Source: Sedimentisphaerales bacterium (GTDB lineage: Bacteria; Planctomycetota; Phycisphaerae; Sedimentisphaerales; Anaerobacaceae). Taken from it: a DNA stretch of 34,509 bases. The DNA lies in NCBI GenBank assembly GCA_030603595.1, contig JAUVXL010000013.1:1-34509 (forward strand). Direction: 5' to 3'. The notes beneath the pieces are model-generated. The model searched no databases. It was not told the DNA's origin and saw only the letters and a program-made list of their open reading frames with translations. Below are positions 7,004 through 15,046 of this stretch, piece by piece (positions within the stretch are counted from its first letter, which is position 1; every line of letters starts with the position of its first letter). The translations under genes and the position numbers were made by a program.

Positions 7004-9946
7004 TTAGTCCAGGGTCGGCCGGACTATTTTCCCCTGGGCCTGGGCGAGCGTGTTCTCGTATGAGCCATAGAATTCCGAGTTGCAATCGAGCCAGAGCACA
7101 ATGCGGTGGAGATCTTCGTCCGAGGGCTTGACGCCGTAATGCCGCTGGTCCATATAGGCCATCAGTCCGGAGGCCTTAGCGCCGAATTCTCCCGGTATTG
7201 TCCGGCTACCGCCGTGAACGCCCTGGTTAATCGAGCCGTTGGAGACATGAAAGTAAAAGCCGTACTTCGCGGCCAAGTTGTTATAGGAGCGGCTCCATCC
7301 GTTCTTGCCTTCGATTACGCCGGCAAGGTCGAGTGTCTTTTTCTCCTGATGGCAGGCAACGCAGTTTCTCTCCAGGACGGGTTGAACCAGGCGGACATAA
7401 TTGAAGGGATTCGAGCCGTCCACATCTCCCTGGATTTTCGACGGCGGACGCCGCAGGGCCAGAGGCTTTCTCGCCGATTGGTTCGAGGCGCGATGTTTCT
7501 GCTCGTGGCAGCCCAGGCAGGTCATCTGCTCGCCGGGATGAACGTACGTCACCGAGCGCATCGACTGGATGGCCATGCCGTGCTCGTCGAGTGCCTGGAA
7601 GTAGATAGCCTTGCCGACGGGGGCCTCGAAGAAGGCGCTGCCGTCGGCTTCGACCGGGACGGTCCCCAGGACGGCCCTGGCGTTGGTCTGGTTGGCGATG
7701 CCTATGCGGGGCTTGTTCGGCGGGGCAGTTGTCTTGGGCAAAAGCTGGATGATTCGCAGAGCGGCGACCTTCGAGGCTTCGGGCCAGGTGAAGTCGCTGT
7801 CGTAAACATTGACTATCGCGATGGTTTCCTGCGGGGTTTTGCCGCCTGCCTTTTTGATATCGCGGGCGGTTTGCACTGTCCCGCTTGGAACGACCGGCGG
7901 CTTGCGTCGCGGGCGCAGTGGAATGGGGCTCAAGCACGAGATGGCCGGGTCGCGGTAGAGCAGTTCGCGGTTGCCGAAGCGGTCTATCCAGTAGATTCCG
8001 CGGTTTTTGGCGTCGGCGTCATAGACGCATAGAAGATCGTCCTCGCTCAGGGGCCAGGGCGTGCCGTACCTCATGTAATCTCGAATCGGCCTGGCTTCGG
8101 CTTCCGGGAAGGGCGTATCGGGAGTCAGGCGGGTAAGCTGCGACATCGCGAGGTCGTCTTCGATACGCGGATCGATCATAATTAGCGATCCGAATGCGTT
8201 GCCGTGATGCGAGCCGGTGGTCGCGACGTATCGGTGCGAGCCGGGGATAGCCTGGATGCTCATCTCCATCCAGGGGCGGCTCTGGCGACGATCGGGATAG
8301 TTGCCGTGGAAGGAGCGGGGGTCTCGTCCGTCGGGAAAGCTGGTCCAGATATGATGGGCGATGTTTGTGTCGCGATCGACGTAATCCCATCGCGTATAGA
8401 CGAGCATTCCGTCGTTGTTGACGCTCGGATGCCATTCGTGGGTCTCGTGGAAGCTGATACAGATGATGTCGCTTCCGTCAGGCTCCATTGAGTACATCGT
8501 ATATACCGGGCAGTTTCGGCCGCAACGGAGGTATCCGCCTCGCCGCTCGGTGATAAATACGACGCGACCGTTGGGTAGAAAACAAGGGTCGAAGTCGTCG
8601 GCCGGCCCGTCGGTCAACTGCACCAGCCCGCTTCCGTCGGCGTTGACCTTGAAGATGTGGTGGCTGATCTCGGGGGCCCACTCGTATGCCTCTTTGCCGC
8701 GGTATTTCTCGTATGCCTTGGCCTGCGTGTATGCGAAGAGGATTGTCTTGCCATCGTATGAGAGTTCGGGCGAGAGGAAAGCACCTGTGGAAAGGTTGTC
8801 GCCTTTTAGCCGTCCCCGCTCGACGACGGAATTTTCGAGCACGTTGGTCAGCTTGGGATTGTCGCCGAAGGGATCGGAGAGGATAAAGAGTCCGCCGCCG
8901 GGCCTGGCGTTGCAGCCGTAATACTGGTCGCACATGTGGAATACGCCCACCGAGTCGTGCCGCTTGATGAAGAGTATCTTGTCGAAATCCAGCAGCGGAT
9001 TGCAGAAGGCGATTCGCCGTGCGAGCCGGCGGGCATCGAAGTAGATATCTCTGCGGATTTGGTGCGGTATGTCGTCGCCGATTTCGAGCTTCGCCAATCG
9101 CGATTCGAGCCTGCTCAACTCGGCTATCAGCGGATCGAGGCGTTTGGGGGCGGCATCGCGGCGCAGGCGAGCAGAAAGGGCCTTGCCTCGCTCAATAACG
9201 TGGCGGGTGTGGGCCAAGTCGAATGAACCGCTGAGAGCCTGTTTCGGGGGGATAGCGGAATTGACTCCTTCGGGCAGTGTTCCGGGATATGAGTGTTGGC
9301 TTACGCTCTTTTGGTCTGCGGGCTTGTTCAGGGCGATGTTTTTTTGGGGGGCGTCCGTCGCATACACTTCGACTTCATCGAGTGCGAAGGAGCATCTGCC
9401 TGGGATGCGAAGACGCACGAAGCGGGCCGTTACATCTTTGAGGCTGACAACGAGCGGCTTGTTTTCCTTGAGGCCGTAAAAGACTTCCCCGCTGTGCTGA
9501 TATGCCTGCTTGAATTGACCGTCCTTTTGGGCGACGAGTATTTGGATGTTCTTTGTTCGAGGGGCGGTGTTGTCGTCGGTGCGATTGAAGATGACAATGC
9601 GGTCGAGCTTGTATTGGCCCTGCAGATCGACTTGCCACCATGGGTCGTGCTCGCCGCTGGCGGTGTGGAACCCCCATCTGCCGTTCTTAAGGCCATCGCA
9701 GGCTCCGGCAGCATCTTGAGCCGTAGTTACGCCGTGCGTGTTGACCTTCGAGGCGGTTTTTGCGGATGGGCGGGGCGCATTTTGCCTCGAAGCGGCGAAC
9801 CTGCTGTCTTGGTCGATCCAATCGGCTTCGACCAGTTCGCGCATCGAATCGCCGAGGTCGATCGCGGCGGCATTGCACAAGCCGACTGACAGAGTAAACA
9901 TTGCTATCGCCGCGCAAAAACGGACTTTTGGCCTGCATCGCCTCAT
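7004..9946 (-). CDS. HzsA-related secreted protein with discoidin domain, propeller and two CxxCH motifs
   Basis: A 980-residue exported protein. After a signal peptide (about 1-27) comes a discoidin/F5-8C-like carbohydrate-binding domain at about 70-195 (WWQVDLQGQYKLDRIVIFNR). An alpha-helical linker follows, then a WD40/TolB-like propeller at about 310-750 with the characteristic phrase DPCFLPNGRVVFITERRG and a YTRWDYVDRD motif. The C-terminal part carries CLGCH (about 810) and CVACH (about 862), each a possible c-type heme site. This architecture matches proteins annotated as related to the hydrazine synthase alpha subunit (HzsA), which are widespread in planctomycetes unable to make hydrazine, so no anammox role should be inferred. 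Clear GAGG box 8-9 bases before the ATG. First gene of the cluster and driven by a perfect-consensus promoter. Confidence 0.85.
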   Translation of the reverse strand: MRRCRPKVRFCAAIAMFTLSVGLCNAAAIDLGDSMRELVEADWIDQDSRFAASRQNAPRPSAKTASKVNTHGVTTAQDAAGACDGLKNGRWGFHTASGEHDPWWQVDLQGQYKLDRIVIFNRTDDNTAPRTKNIQILVAQKDGQFKQAYQHSGEVFYGLKENKPLVVSLKDVTARFVRLRIPGRCSFALDEVEVYATDAPQKNIALNKPADQKSVSQHSYPGTLPEGVNSAIPPKQALSGSFDLAHTRHVIERGKALSARLRRDAAPKRLDPLIAELSRLESRLAKLEIGDDIPHQIRRDIYFDARRLARRIAFCNPLLDFDKILFIKRHDSVGVFHMCDQYYGCNARPGGGLFILSDPFGDNPKLTNVLENSVVERGRLKGDNLSTGAFLSPELSYDGKTILFAYTQAKAYEKYRGKEAYEWAPEISHHIFKVNADGSGLVQLTDGPADDFDPCFLPNGRVVFITERRGGYLRCGRNCPVYTMYSMEPDGSDIICISFHETHEWHPSVNNDGMLVYTRWDYVDRDTNIAHHIWTSFPDGRDPRSFHGNYPDRRQSRPWMEMSIQAIPGSHRYVATTGSHHGNAFGSLIMIDPRIEDDLAMSQLTRLTPDTPFPEAEARPIRDYMRYGTPWPLSEDDLLCVYDADAKNRGIYWIDRFGNRELLYRDPAISCLSPIPLRPRRKPPVVPSGTVQTARDIKKAGGKTPQETIAIVNVYDSDFTWPEASKVAALRIIQLLPKTTAPPNKPRIGIANQTNARAVLGTVPVEADGSAFFEAPVGKAIYFQALDEHGMAIQSMRSVTYVHPGEQMTCLGCHEQKHRASNQSARKPLALRRPPSKIQGDVDGSNPFNYVRLVQPVLERNCVACHQEKKTLDLAGVIEGKNGWSRSYNNLAAKYGFYFHVSNGSINQGVHGGSRTIPGEFGAKASGLMAYMDQRHYGVKPSDEDLHRIVLWLDCNSEFYGSYENTLAQAQGKIVRPTLD

Positions 9947-9978
9947 TTGGCAATCCTCGAAATAATTGAGAACATTCT

Positions 9979-10007
9979 ATTATACCCGCACTCGGCCTTG
10001 ATGTCAA
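9979..10007 (-). promoter_or_regulatory. Perfect-consensus promoter of the HzsA-like gene cluster
   Basis: On the minus strand the sequence reads TTGACA, exactly 17 bases, TATAAT. Both hexamers match the sigma-70 consensus without error. The predicted start near 9972 leaves a leader of about 26 bases with the GAGG box. It is divergent from the promoter at 10083-10111. Confidence 0.8.
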
Positions 10008-10082
10008 ACCGCTTGGCCGATGAGCAAACGGCGGGGGCGGAAGAATATATCGGGAACCCCCCAAAAATTTTCGATATTTTGC

Positions 10083-10111
10083 TTGACAGGGCGGAAAGAA
10101 TATGATATTAT
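10083..10111 (+). promoter_or_regulatory. Promoter of a candidate small RNA
   Basis: TTGACA at 10083-10088, a 17-bp spacer and TATTAT at 10106-10111. It points away from the HzsA-like gene, into about 450 bp with no credible plus-strand gene. Confidence 0.65.
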
Positions 10112-10117
10112 TAGTAT

Positions 10118-10330
10118 CGTCTATCGGATGCGGGCCTTATTGGATTTTCCATCCGAGTGATGAATTTTGTTTGATTTGAGATTTTATCAGTTACAGTTTG
10201 GCCCACAGAGCTTTTTGGCATATAATTTAATAAAGCAAACAGCAGGGCTGGGGATATCTCGCTTTTTCCTCTCCCTCCGCACCTCAGCCCTGTTCCCTTT
10301 TTTTACCTCCGCACGTCGGAGGTTTTTTTT
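10118..10330 (+). ncRNA. Candidate structured small RNA with terminator, no ORF
   Basis: Downstream of the strong promoter lies about 210 bases that fold well but do not code. Hairpin 1: TCGGATG (10124-10130) pairs with CATCCGA (10150-10156). Hairpin 2: CAGGGCTGGGG (10243-10253) pairs with CCTCAGCCCTG (10282-10292, one G-U), loop of 28, followed by a T-run at about 10298-10304. Hairpin 3: ACCTCCG/CGGAGGT followed by eight T, an intrinsic terminator. I see no tmRNA, SRP RNA or RNase P signature and did not recognise a 6S shape. It could be a regulatory RNA, or a leader whose gene has been lost. Confidence 0.5.
10305..10330 (+). terminator. Intrinsic terminator
   Basis: Seven-base perfect stem ACCTCCG (10305-10311) with CGGAGGT (10317-10323), a 5-base loop CACGT, and a T-run to 10330. 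A textbook Rho-independent terminator on the plus strand, ending the candidate small RNA. The larger hairpin just upstream, with its own T-run, may terminate part of the transcripts. Confidence 0.85.
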
Positions 10331-10447
10331 CACGGCTATCGTTTTCGTCAAGATTGCCTATACTGCATGTTGACTTTCAGGGTGCGTTACTGTTGGCCGC
10401 GTTGCAAGCGAGCCATTCGACTATGAAGCATTCTCCCGCCCGACAAC

Positions 10448-10488
10448 CCAGATCCTTCGCCCGCCCGAGGCGGACTCAGGATGACAAA
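10448..10488 (+). repeat. Diverged copy of the CAGATTCTTC...GAATGACA dispersed repeat
   Basis: CCAGATCCTTCGCCCGCCCGAGGCGGACTCAGGATGACAAA-type sequence with an internal CCGCC...GGCGG inverted repeat. It has the same beginning and end as the copies at 14401, 14572 and 15070 but a different middle, and closely resembles the copy at 30290. The remaining spacer from 10331 to 10567 holds nothing else I can identify. Confidence 0.65.
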
Positions 10489-10567
10489 GGCCGGACAGGT
10501 AAGAGCCCGGGGGCGAGCCTGGCGAGGGGATGAGGACCAATCAGCGAATACCGAGTATCAATGTGGT

Positions 10568-11314
10568 TTAGTATTCGTTGTTTAGGAATTTGATGAGTTC
10601 TTCGGGGACGTAGTCGGCGGCGAAGGTTAGGATGTCGTTGACTTGTGATTTGGGCAGGTCGCCTTCCACCCGGCGGTTGTTGATATCGACGTTTACGATA
10701 ATGCCGAACATCGCACCCTCATCGGCCATATTTGCGACATTAGCGCGCCTGTGCATCACGTGGGTCGGGCGGATATCGAGGTTGATATTCTTTCCTTCGC
10801 GTGGGGTTTCGAGGTGGATGTTTATGCTGCCGAGTCTTTCTCTCCAGAGGTCGCTCTTGAGGTTGCTGGCTATTATTTCGAGCGAGCTGAACTGGCCCGT
10901 GTCGAAGACCAATTCGTGAATCACGCCGACCCGGCGGACGGCCTTATCCGAGAATCTGCTGCGCAGTTCATCGAGCGCCTTGCGGAATATCCTGTCTTTG
11001 TCGGGCAGATCGACATCCTGGGGCTGATCGATATAGAGCCTTTCGGGGAATGTAAAGAGCGGGCCTCGTGCGGTGAGGACGAAGGTCGGCATATCGACCC
11101 GGCGATTGTTGGCAAGGATGAAGTTCTTCTGCACTCGAAGCTGGTTCGGGCCCGACAGCAACGTCTCGAAGGCCTCCGGGGCCTGGTCGATGAGCCAGTT
11201 GCAGTAGTCCTGCAGTTTTGTCTTCTCGTTGGCCAGGCCGATGCCCGGCTGGAGATGGACGCCGTACTTGACTACATGCTGCGATATGTACTCTGTATCA
11301 AATTCATAATTCAT
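10568..11314 (-). CDS. Conserved-looking protein of unknown function
   Basis: A 248-residue soluble, mostly mixed alpha/beta protein that I do not recognise. It has no signal peptide, membrane segment or cysteine cluster. Notable phrases are QLRVQKNFILANNRRVDMPTF, the stretch FSDKAVRRVGVIHELVFDTG, NINLDIRPTHVMHRRANVAN and GIIVNVDINNR; the alternating hydrophobic pattern suggests a beta-sheet fold, perhaps two related halves like TIGR04255-type proteins, but that likeness is weak. The ATG at 11314 has only a poor purine-rich box. It lies 115 bp after the Fic gene on the same strand and may be co-expressed with it, so a link to Fic-mediated modification is possible but unproven. Confidence 0.6.
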   Translation of the reverse strand: MNYEFDTEYISQHVVKYGVHLQPGIGLANEKTKLQDYCNWLIDQAPEAFETLLSGPNQLRVQKNFILANNRRVDMPTFVLTARGPLFTFPERLYIDQPQDVDLPDKDRIFRKALDELRSRFSDKAVRRVGVIHELVFDTGQFSSLEIIASNLKSDLWRERLGSINIHLETPREGKNINLDIRPTHVMHRRANVANMADEGAMFGIIVNVDINNRRVEGDLPKSQVNDILTFAADYVPEELIKFLNNEY

Positions 11315-11429
11315 ATAACCGGCCGCCTAAACCAATGCCTGTCCAAGTTTCCTGACTCCAACAGTGTACAACCCCAACCCACACAAGTCAAAGAAAACCG
11401 CCGAGCCACCAGGAGCCCCAAGACTGGTG

Positions 11430-12575
11430 TTATACAGATGCCGCGAACGGACGGAACTGGAGAATCAGATGTTTATTGGCCGTGTACTGTCCCTTGTTGC
11501 GGGCTATCAACTGCATTCGTTCAAGCTCGTTCAGGTCACGAGCAAGGGTTTTTTCGGTTCTGTTCCTATATTCGTGTCTCATGAGCAGCAGAATACCGTC
11601 TTTATCGATGGGGTCATCGAGTGTGGAGATTCTCAGCGCCAACTCTCGTCGCCTTTTTGAAATGGCGGCACTGCCATGCTTGCGGAACACTTCGTAGATA
11701 TAGTCGCGCCAGCACACGTCTATGACTTGATGTTGTACGAATTGGAGTTGCTCATCAAGTCCGTCGCGGAAGCCCTGAATTGCGTACGAGAAGAAGGCGG
11801 TGGGGTCGCTCACTTTGGTGGCTCTGTCCAATTGAGAGTAATACCGGGCGCGAGTCATGTTGTAGTGGTTGCTGAGTGTGTGCGCAGCAGGTGAAGGGAC
11901 TCCGGAACTGAGCAGTATTGCGAATTCGAGCAGTCTGGCGACACGTCCGTTACCGTCGCCAAACGGATGAATCCAGGCAAGGTACAAGTGAGCTGTCACC
12001 GCTTTGATTATCGCGAAATGAAGAGACATCCGGTTGTCTATGAAATCATCACTGTTCATCCAGTCGCAGAATTTCTGCGTCAATGCAGATACGTCCGAGG
12101 CGTTAGGCGCTCGATATACGTTGCCGACAACCACATTGTGACTTCTTATCCTTCCCGGTACTGCCGCTTCGTCATGCGGGACATCTTTTTGGAGTAGTAT
12201 TGCATTATAGCGACAGAGCTTCTCAACTGTGACAGGCGGGAAACTGTTCGCCTGTATGTCAGTTGTTATTTCATTGCAGGCCTCGACGATGTTGTTCACT
12301 TCCTGTTCAAGGTACTTCTTTGACACCGGCAGAGTGACCTTCTTCTCTATGACGGCCTTGACCTGATCCTCTGAGAGTGTATTGCCCTCGATCGCAGTAG
12401 TTGCGTGAACTCCTTTGGCCAGATAGATCAGATGAAGCCGCTCTTTGACGGCTGGCGTCAAGGGTACGGCCTTCATCTGTTCGCACTTGGCCACACATTC
12501 TCCGAGTTGGACCCAGGATTGCCAGGTGAGCTTTTTCAGGTTTATGCGGAAATTTATCCATTTATGATTTGGCAT
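11430..12575 (-). CDS. Fic family protein with N-terminal inhibitory motif and C-terminal winged helix
   Basis: A 381-residue Fic enzyme, expected to transfer AMP (or another nucleotide-derived group) onto a target protein hydroxyl. The core motif HPFGDGNGRVAR (about 203-214) keeps every catalytic and phosphate-binding residue. TTAIEGN at about 59-65 fits the [S/T]xxxE[G/N] inhibitory helix, placed before the core, making it a class II Fic that restrains itself. A C-terminal winged-helix-like region (about 300-381, TLARDLNELERMQLIARNKGQYT) resembles the DNA-binding tail seen in many class II Fic proteins. The start at 12575 has an AGG box. A TTGACA/TATGAT promoter lies upstream with an 89-base leader. 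No separate antitoxin is seen. Confidence 0.93.
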   Translation of the reverse strand: MPNHKWINFRINLKKLTWQSWVQLGECVAKCEQMKAVPLTPAVKERLHLIYLAKGVHATTAIEGNTLSEDQVKAVIEKKVTLPVSKKYLEQEVNNIVEACNEITTDIQANSFPPVTVEKLCRYNAILLQKDVPHDEAAVPGRIRSHNVVVGNVYRAPNASDVSALTQKFCDWMNSDDFIDNRMSLHFAIIKAVTAHLYLAWIHPFGDGNGRVARLLEFAILLSSGVPSPAAHTLSNHYNMTRARYYSQLDRATKVSDPTAFFSYAIQGFRDGLDEQLQFVQHQVIDVCWRDYIYEVFRKHGSAAISKRRRELALRISTLDDPIDKDGILLLMRHEYRNRTEKTLARDLNELERMQLIARNKGQYTANKHLILQFRPFAASV

Positions 12576-12670
12576 TTCAGCACCTAAATTACAGTTGATA
12601 CTATGTCCTATCTAATATCTTATACTATAAAGACTTATACCCTTTATCGTCTTTGTAGTGTCCAGGATTA

Positions 12671-12698
12671 ATCATAAATAAAGAAAACCTCGTGTCAA
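12671..12698 (-). promoter_or_regulatory. Promoter of the Fic gene
   Basis: Minus strand: TTGACA (12693-12698), 16-bp spacer, TATGAT (12671-12676). The leader to the ATG contains GTATAAG twice, about 15 bp apart (around 12620-12640), a possible regulator site. The spacer 12576-12766 has no gene. Confidence 0.65.
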
Positions 12699-12766
12699 GC
12701 TTATTATCTCTTTTTCGCAGTCCTGACGAGGAGGGAAATCCCTGTAATACTGGGTTATTTCTGGCG

Positions 12767-14320
12767 TCAGTATCGTCTGGATGCGGCTTTGGGAGGGGTG
12801 GCGTGGTTAATGAAGAAGTATCTGAGGGCGTCTATTGGGTGGTCGTAGATTCCGTCTTTTTGTGGGAGTTCGGCTGGTGTGGGGTGTTCGGGGTAGTGGT
12901 AGCACTGCATCGCTTCTATCAGGCGGGGGCATTTTGGGGATACTACCAGCGATGTTTGGCCGTCGCCGGAGCGTATGGCCCGGCGGATTAGCTCTATGCC
13001 TTCGAGGATACCGCTTCTCTTGAATCGCGTCGCTATGCCAAGCGTTCGCAGTTCGCGGACGGCGCTCGTTCCGGTAACATCGTTCACTCCGGCCCCGGCG
13101 GGGTCGCAGAAGGTGGCTGTTACCCGCTCTTCGGCGACGGACGTTCGGGTCTTTATCTCGGCGGCGTGGACGTCGATGGTCGCCCTGCTGCGGATGTATT
13201 CGTCTATCACGCGGACGCCGCCGTCGGCATCGACCTGTATCCACAGACATACGAACGGGTTTACAAATCCGAAGTCGAGCGTGCGGTAGAGAGGCAGGTT
13301 CGAGTCGTAATCGACGGGCTTGACATGGATTTGAGGATCGAAGTCGGCGAAGACTATGTTTTCCAGCGAGGGTCTTTTGCAGAGCATCTCGCTCTCGAAT
13401 CCGGCCCTGCTGGCTCGGCGCATCTGGGTGATGCAGTCGTCGATTTTGAGGTAGCCGTTTGCCTGCCTGGCCTTGCCCCGACAATCGGACCATAGCGGAC
13501 ATTGCGAGCATGTTCTGCCGGTGCATTTCTCGATCACCTCGAACATGCACCACTTGAAGATCGGCGTGCCGAGTTGCGGGGCCGAGGCGACGACCCTTTG
13601 CATCAGGCCGTAGGGGCGGTGCATCGTGCTGATAAGCTCCATGGCGGCGACGAGATTCGATGTACTTTGGGTGGTAAACTTGGCTGCTGCGAAGACGGTT
13701 TCATCGAAGAGCTCGACCTCGTCGCAGCGGAGCTTCTGGATATGCTGGCCGCGGACGCTCATCGGCGATTGGGTGAGGACCTCGACCGCCGAACCGTTGG
13801 CGAATCGGCACCTGGCCTTCAGTGCCGGTCCTGCGAGGAATTGCTCGAAGCCGTGGCGAAGAAAGGCAGTAAGATATTCGTACATCCTGGAGGATTGCTC
13901 GCCGGAGCCGCCGAGGATTCTCACCTGGCAACTCGGCTTGAAGATGCAATCGAGCAGGGTGGCGACGGCGGCCAGTTCGGTCTTGCCGCCGGCACGATTG
14001 GCCCATACGATGCAGTCGGCGTTGAGCCTTGGAATTTCAGATTTGAGATTTGAGATTCCAGATCTGGCGTGTGAGATTCCGCCCTCTGACTTCTGCTCTT
14101 TCGGGAAGTCGGCGGTGTACGTGTGCCAGAGGTAGTCGAGCGGGCTGTTGTGCTCCGGGCAGATTCGCTTGTCGGGGACACTGATACCCAAAAAGACCTT
14201 GACGTAGTTGTGGAGGTTCTGTTTTGTCATCGGGCGAGTTTGCCTCAGGGCCGAGTAGATTTGCGTTGCTTTTTCGATGTTACCGTCGATTTGCGGTTTG
14301 ATTATGCTTGGGGTTGTCAT
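12767..14320 (-). CDS. Orphan phage terminase large subunit-like protein
   Basis: About 517 residues with the two-domain layout of a terminase large subunit: an ATPase with a P-loop-like WANRAGGKTE (about 106-115) and an acidic LRCDEVELFDE Walker B-like strand (about 197-207), then an RNase H-like nuclease domain beginning TLDFGFVNPFVCLW with CDPAG and IYDHPIDALRYFF at the end. Terminases package phage DNA; here no portal, capsid or small terminase gene is near, so it is an orphan. Between the domains sits a CTGRTCSQCPLWSDC four-cysteine cluster (about 266-280), a possible metal site. I chose the ATG at 14320 because of the AAGGAG box 11 bases upstream; the longer frame to 14455 translates dispersed-repeat sequence. 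Residues 78-98 look repeat-derived (see findings). Confidence 0.75.
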   Translation of the reverse strand: MTTPSIIKPQIDGNIEKATQIYSALRQTRPMTKQNLHNYVKVFLGISVPDKRICPEHNSPLDYLWHTYTADFPKEQKSEGGISHARSGISNLKSEIPRLNADCIVWANRAGGKTELAAVATLLDCIFKPSCQVRILGGSGEQSSRMYEYLTAFLRHGFEQFLAGPALKARCRFANGSAVEVLTQSPMSVRGQHIQKLRCDEVELFDETVFAAAKFTTQSTSNLVAAMELISTMHRPYGLMQRVVASAPQLGTPIFKWCMFEVIEKCTGRTCSQCPLWSDCRGKARQANGYLKIDDCITQMRRASRAGFESEMLCKRPSLENIVFADFDPQIHVKPVDYDSNLPLYRTLDFGFVNPFVCLWIQVDADGGVRVIDEYIRSRATIDVHAAEIKTRTSVAEERVTATFCDPAGAGVNDVTGTSAVRELRTLGIATRFKRSGILEGIELIRRAIRSGDGQTSLVVSPKCPRLIEAMQCYHYPEHPTPAELPQKDGIYDHPIDALRYFFINHATPPKAASRRY

Positions 14321-14369
14321 TGTGGTTGTTCTCCTTTTCTTGATGTTGGTTATGGTGCGCGAAAATGGT

Positions 14370-14463
14370 TTATAGTCGAATGGCCCGTTCGCTTCTCGGG
14401 CAGATTCTTCACTGCGCTGCGCTCCGTTCAGAATGACAAATTTTGCGCTCAGCATGACAAATA
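14370..14463 (+). repeat. Dispersed repeat, copy A
   Basis: A roughly 90-bp element with the core CAGATTCTTCACTGCGCTGC, then GCTCCGTTCAGAATGACAAA and GCTCAGCATGACAAAT. It matches copy B (14545) almost base for base, including the TAGTCGAATGGCCCGTTCGC-like left part. It directly abuts the 5' end of the terminase-like gene and supplies a false N-terminal extension to it. Confidence 0.9.
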
Positions 14464-14467
14464 GGGG

Positions 14468-14520
14468 ATTGTCATTCTAGGCACCCCCACTGTCATTCTG
14501 AGCGCCAGCGAAGAATCTGG
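14468..14520 (-). repeat. Inverted copy of the dispersed repeat
   Basis: Read on the minus strand it gives CCCAGATTCTTCGCTGGCGC, then TCAGAATGACAGTGGGGGTG and CCTAGAATGAC. It lies head-to-head between copies A and B. Its TGACAGTGGGGG core is shared with the tandem array at 1-150. Confidence 0.85.
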
Positions 14521-14544
14521 GTGGTGGCGCGAGAGGTTGCCGCA

Positions 14545-14634
14545 TAGTCGATTGGTCCGCTCGCTGCTTGGGCAGATTCTTCCCTGCGCTGCGCTCCGTT
14601 CAGAATGACAAATTTTGCGCTCAGCATGACAAAT
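14545..14634 (+). repeat. Dispersed repeat, copy B
   Basis: Direct repeat of copy A about 174 bp further on, with only a few differences (for instance CTTCCCTGCGCTGC for CTTCACTGCGCTGC). It ends just before the GIY-YIG gene region; a short related tail (GACAGCATGACAGGAGGAGC) follows at about 14661-14680. The spacer between the terminase-like gene and the nuclease gene is therefore entirely repeat sequence. Confidence 0.9.
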
Positions 14635-14728
14635 GGGCGCTCTCCCACGGAGTCCTTACGGACAGCATGACAGGAGGAGCGTTGAAGGCCTCCTGGAATA
14701 CTGGCCCTCAAAGGCTACTTGCCGTATA

Positions 14729-15034
14729 ATGCCGGATATGGGAAAGGACCATCAGTATTGGGTTTACATCATGGCCAATCAGTCCAGGACGCTCTACGTG
14801 GGCGTGACCGGGAATATCAAGAAACGCGTGTATCAACACAAACAGAAACTCATCGACGGCTTTACCAGGAAGTACAACATAGACAGGCTTGTGTATTTCG
14901 AAACATTCGGCGACATTCACTCCGCGATTGCCAGGGAAAAGGCCATCAAAGGCTGGCTCAGAGCGAAGAAGATTGACTTGATACATGCGAACAATCCCGA
15001 CTGGCGAGATCTGAGCGATGGCTGGTATGCATGA
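14729..15034 (+). CDS. Single-domain GIY-YIG nuclease
   Basis: A 101-residue protein consisting only of a GIY-YIG nuclease domain (UPF0213/YhbQ-like size). The signature appears as VYIM (12-15) and LYVGVT (22-27), the catalytic arginine is R33 in NIKKRVYQHK, and the metal-binding glutamate is E70 in AIAREKAIKGW. All active-site positions needed for phosphodiester cleavage are there. I start it at ATG 14729 (MPDMGKDHQYW); 14738 is an alternative. The frame extends up to 14633, but that part translates repeat sequence. The gene is bracketed by direct copies of the dispersed repeat (B ends 14634, C begins about 15047), the only such gene in the window, and it is transcribed opposite to its neighbours. 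Confidence 0.9.
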   Translation: MPDMGKDHQYWVYIMANQSRTLYVGVTGNIKKRVYQHKQKLIDGFTRKYNIDRLVYFETFGDIHSAIAREKAIKGWLRAKKIDLIHANNPDWRDLSDGWYA

Positions 15035-15046
15035 CAGAGTGTTGGT

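Noticed and set aside
7004-9946. Anammox hydrazine synthase
   Set aside because: Only the HzsA-like family resemblance is present; HzsB/HzsC and hydrazine dehydrogenase are not in view, and these homologs are common in non-anammox planctomycetes.
12767-14455. Terminase-like start at 14455
   Set aside because: The first 45 codons translate dispersed-repeat DNA (FVILNGAQRSEESAR); the ATG at 14320 has an AAGGAG box.
12767-15034. A prophage
   Set aside because: Apart from one terminase-like gene there is no portal, capsid, tail, integrase or lysis gene.
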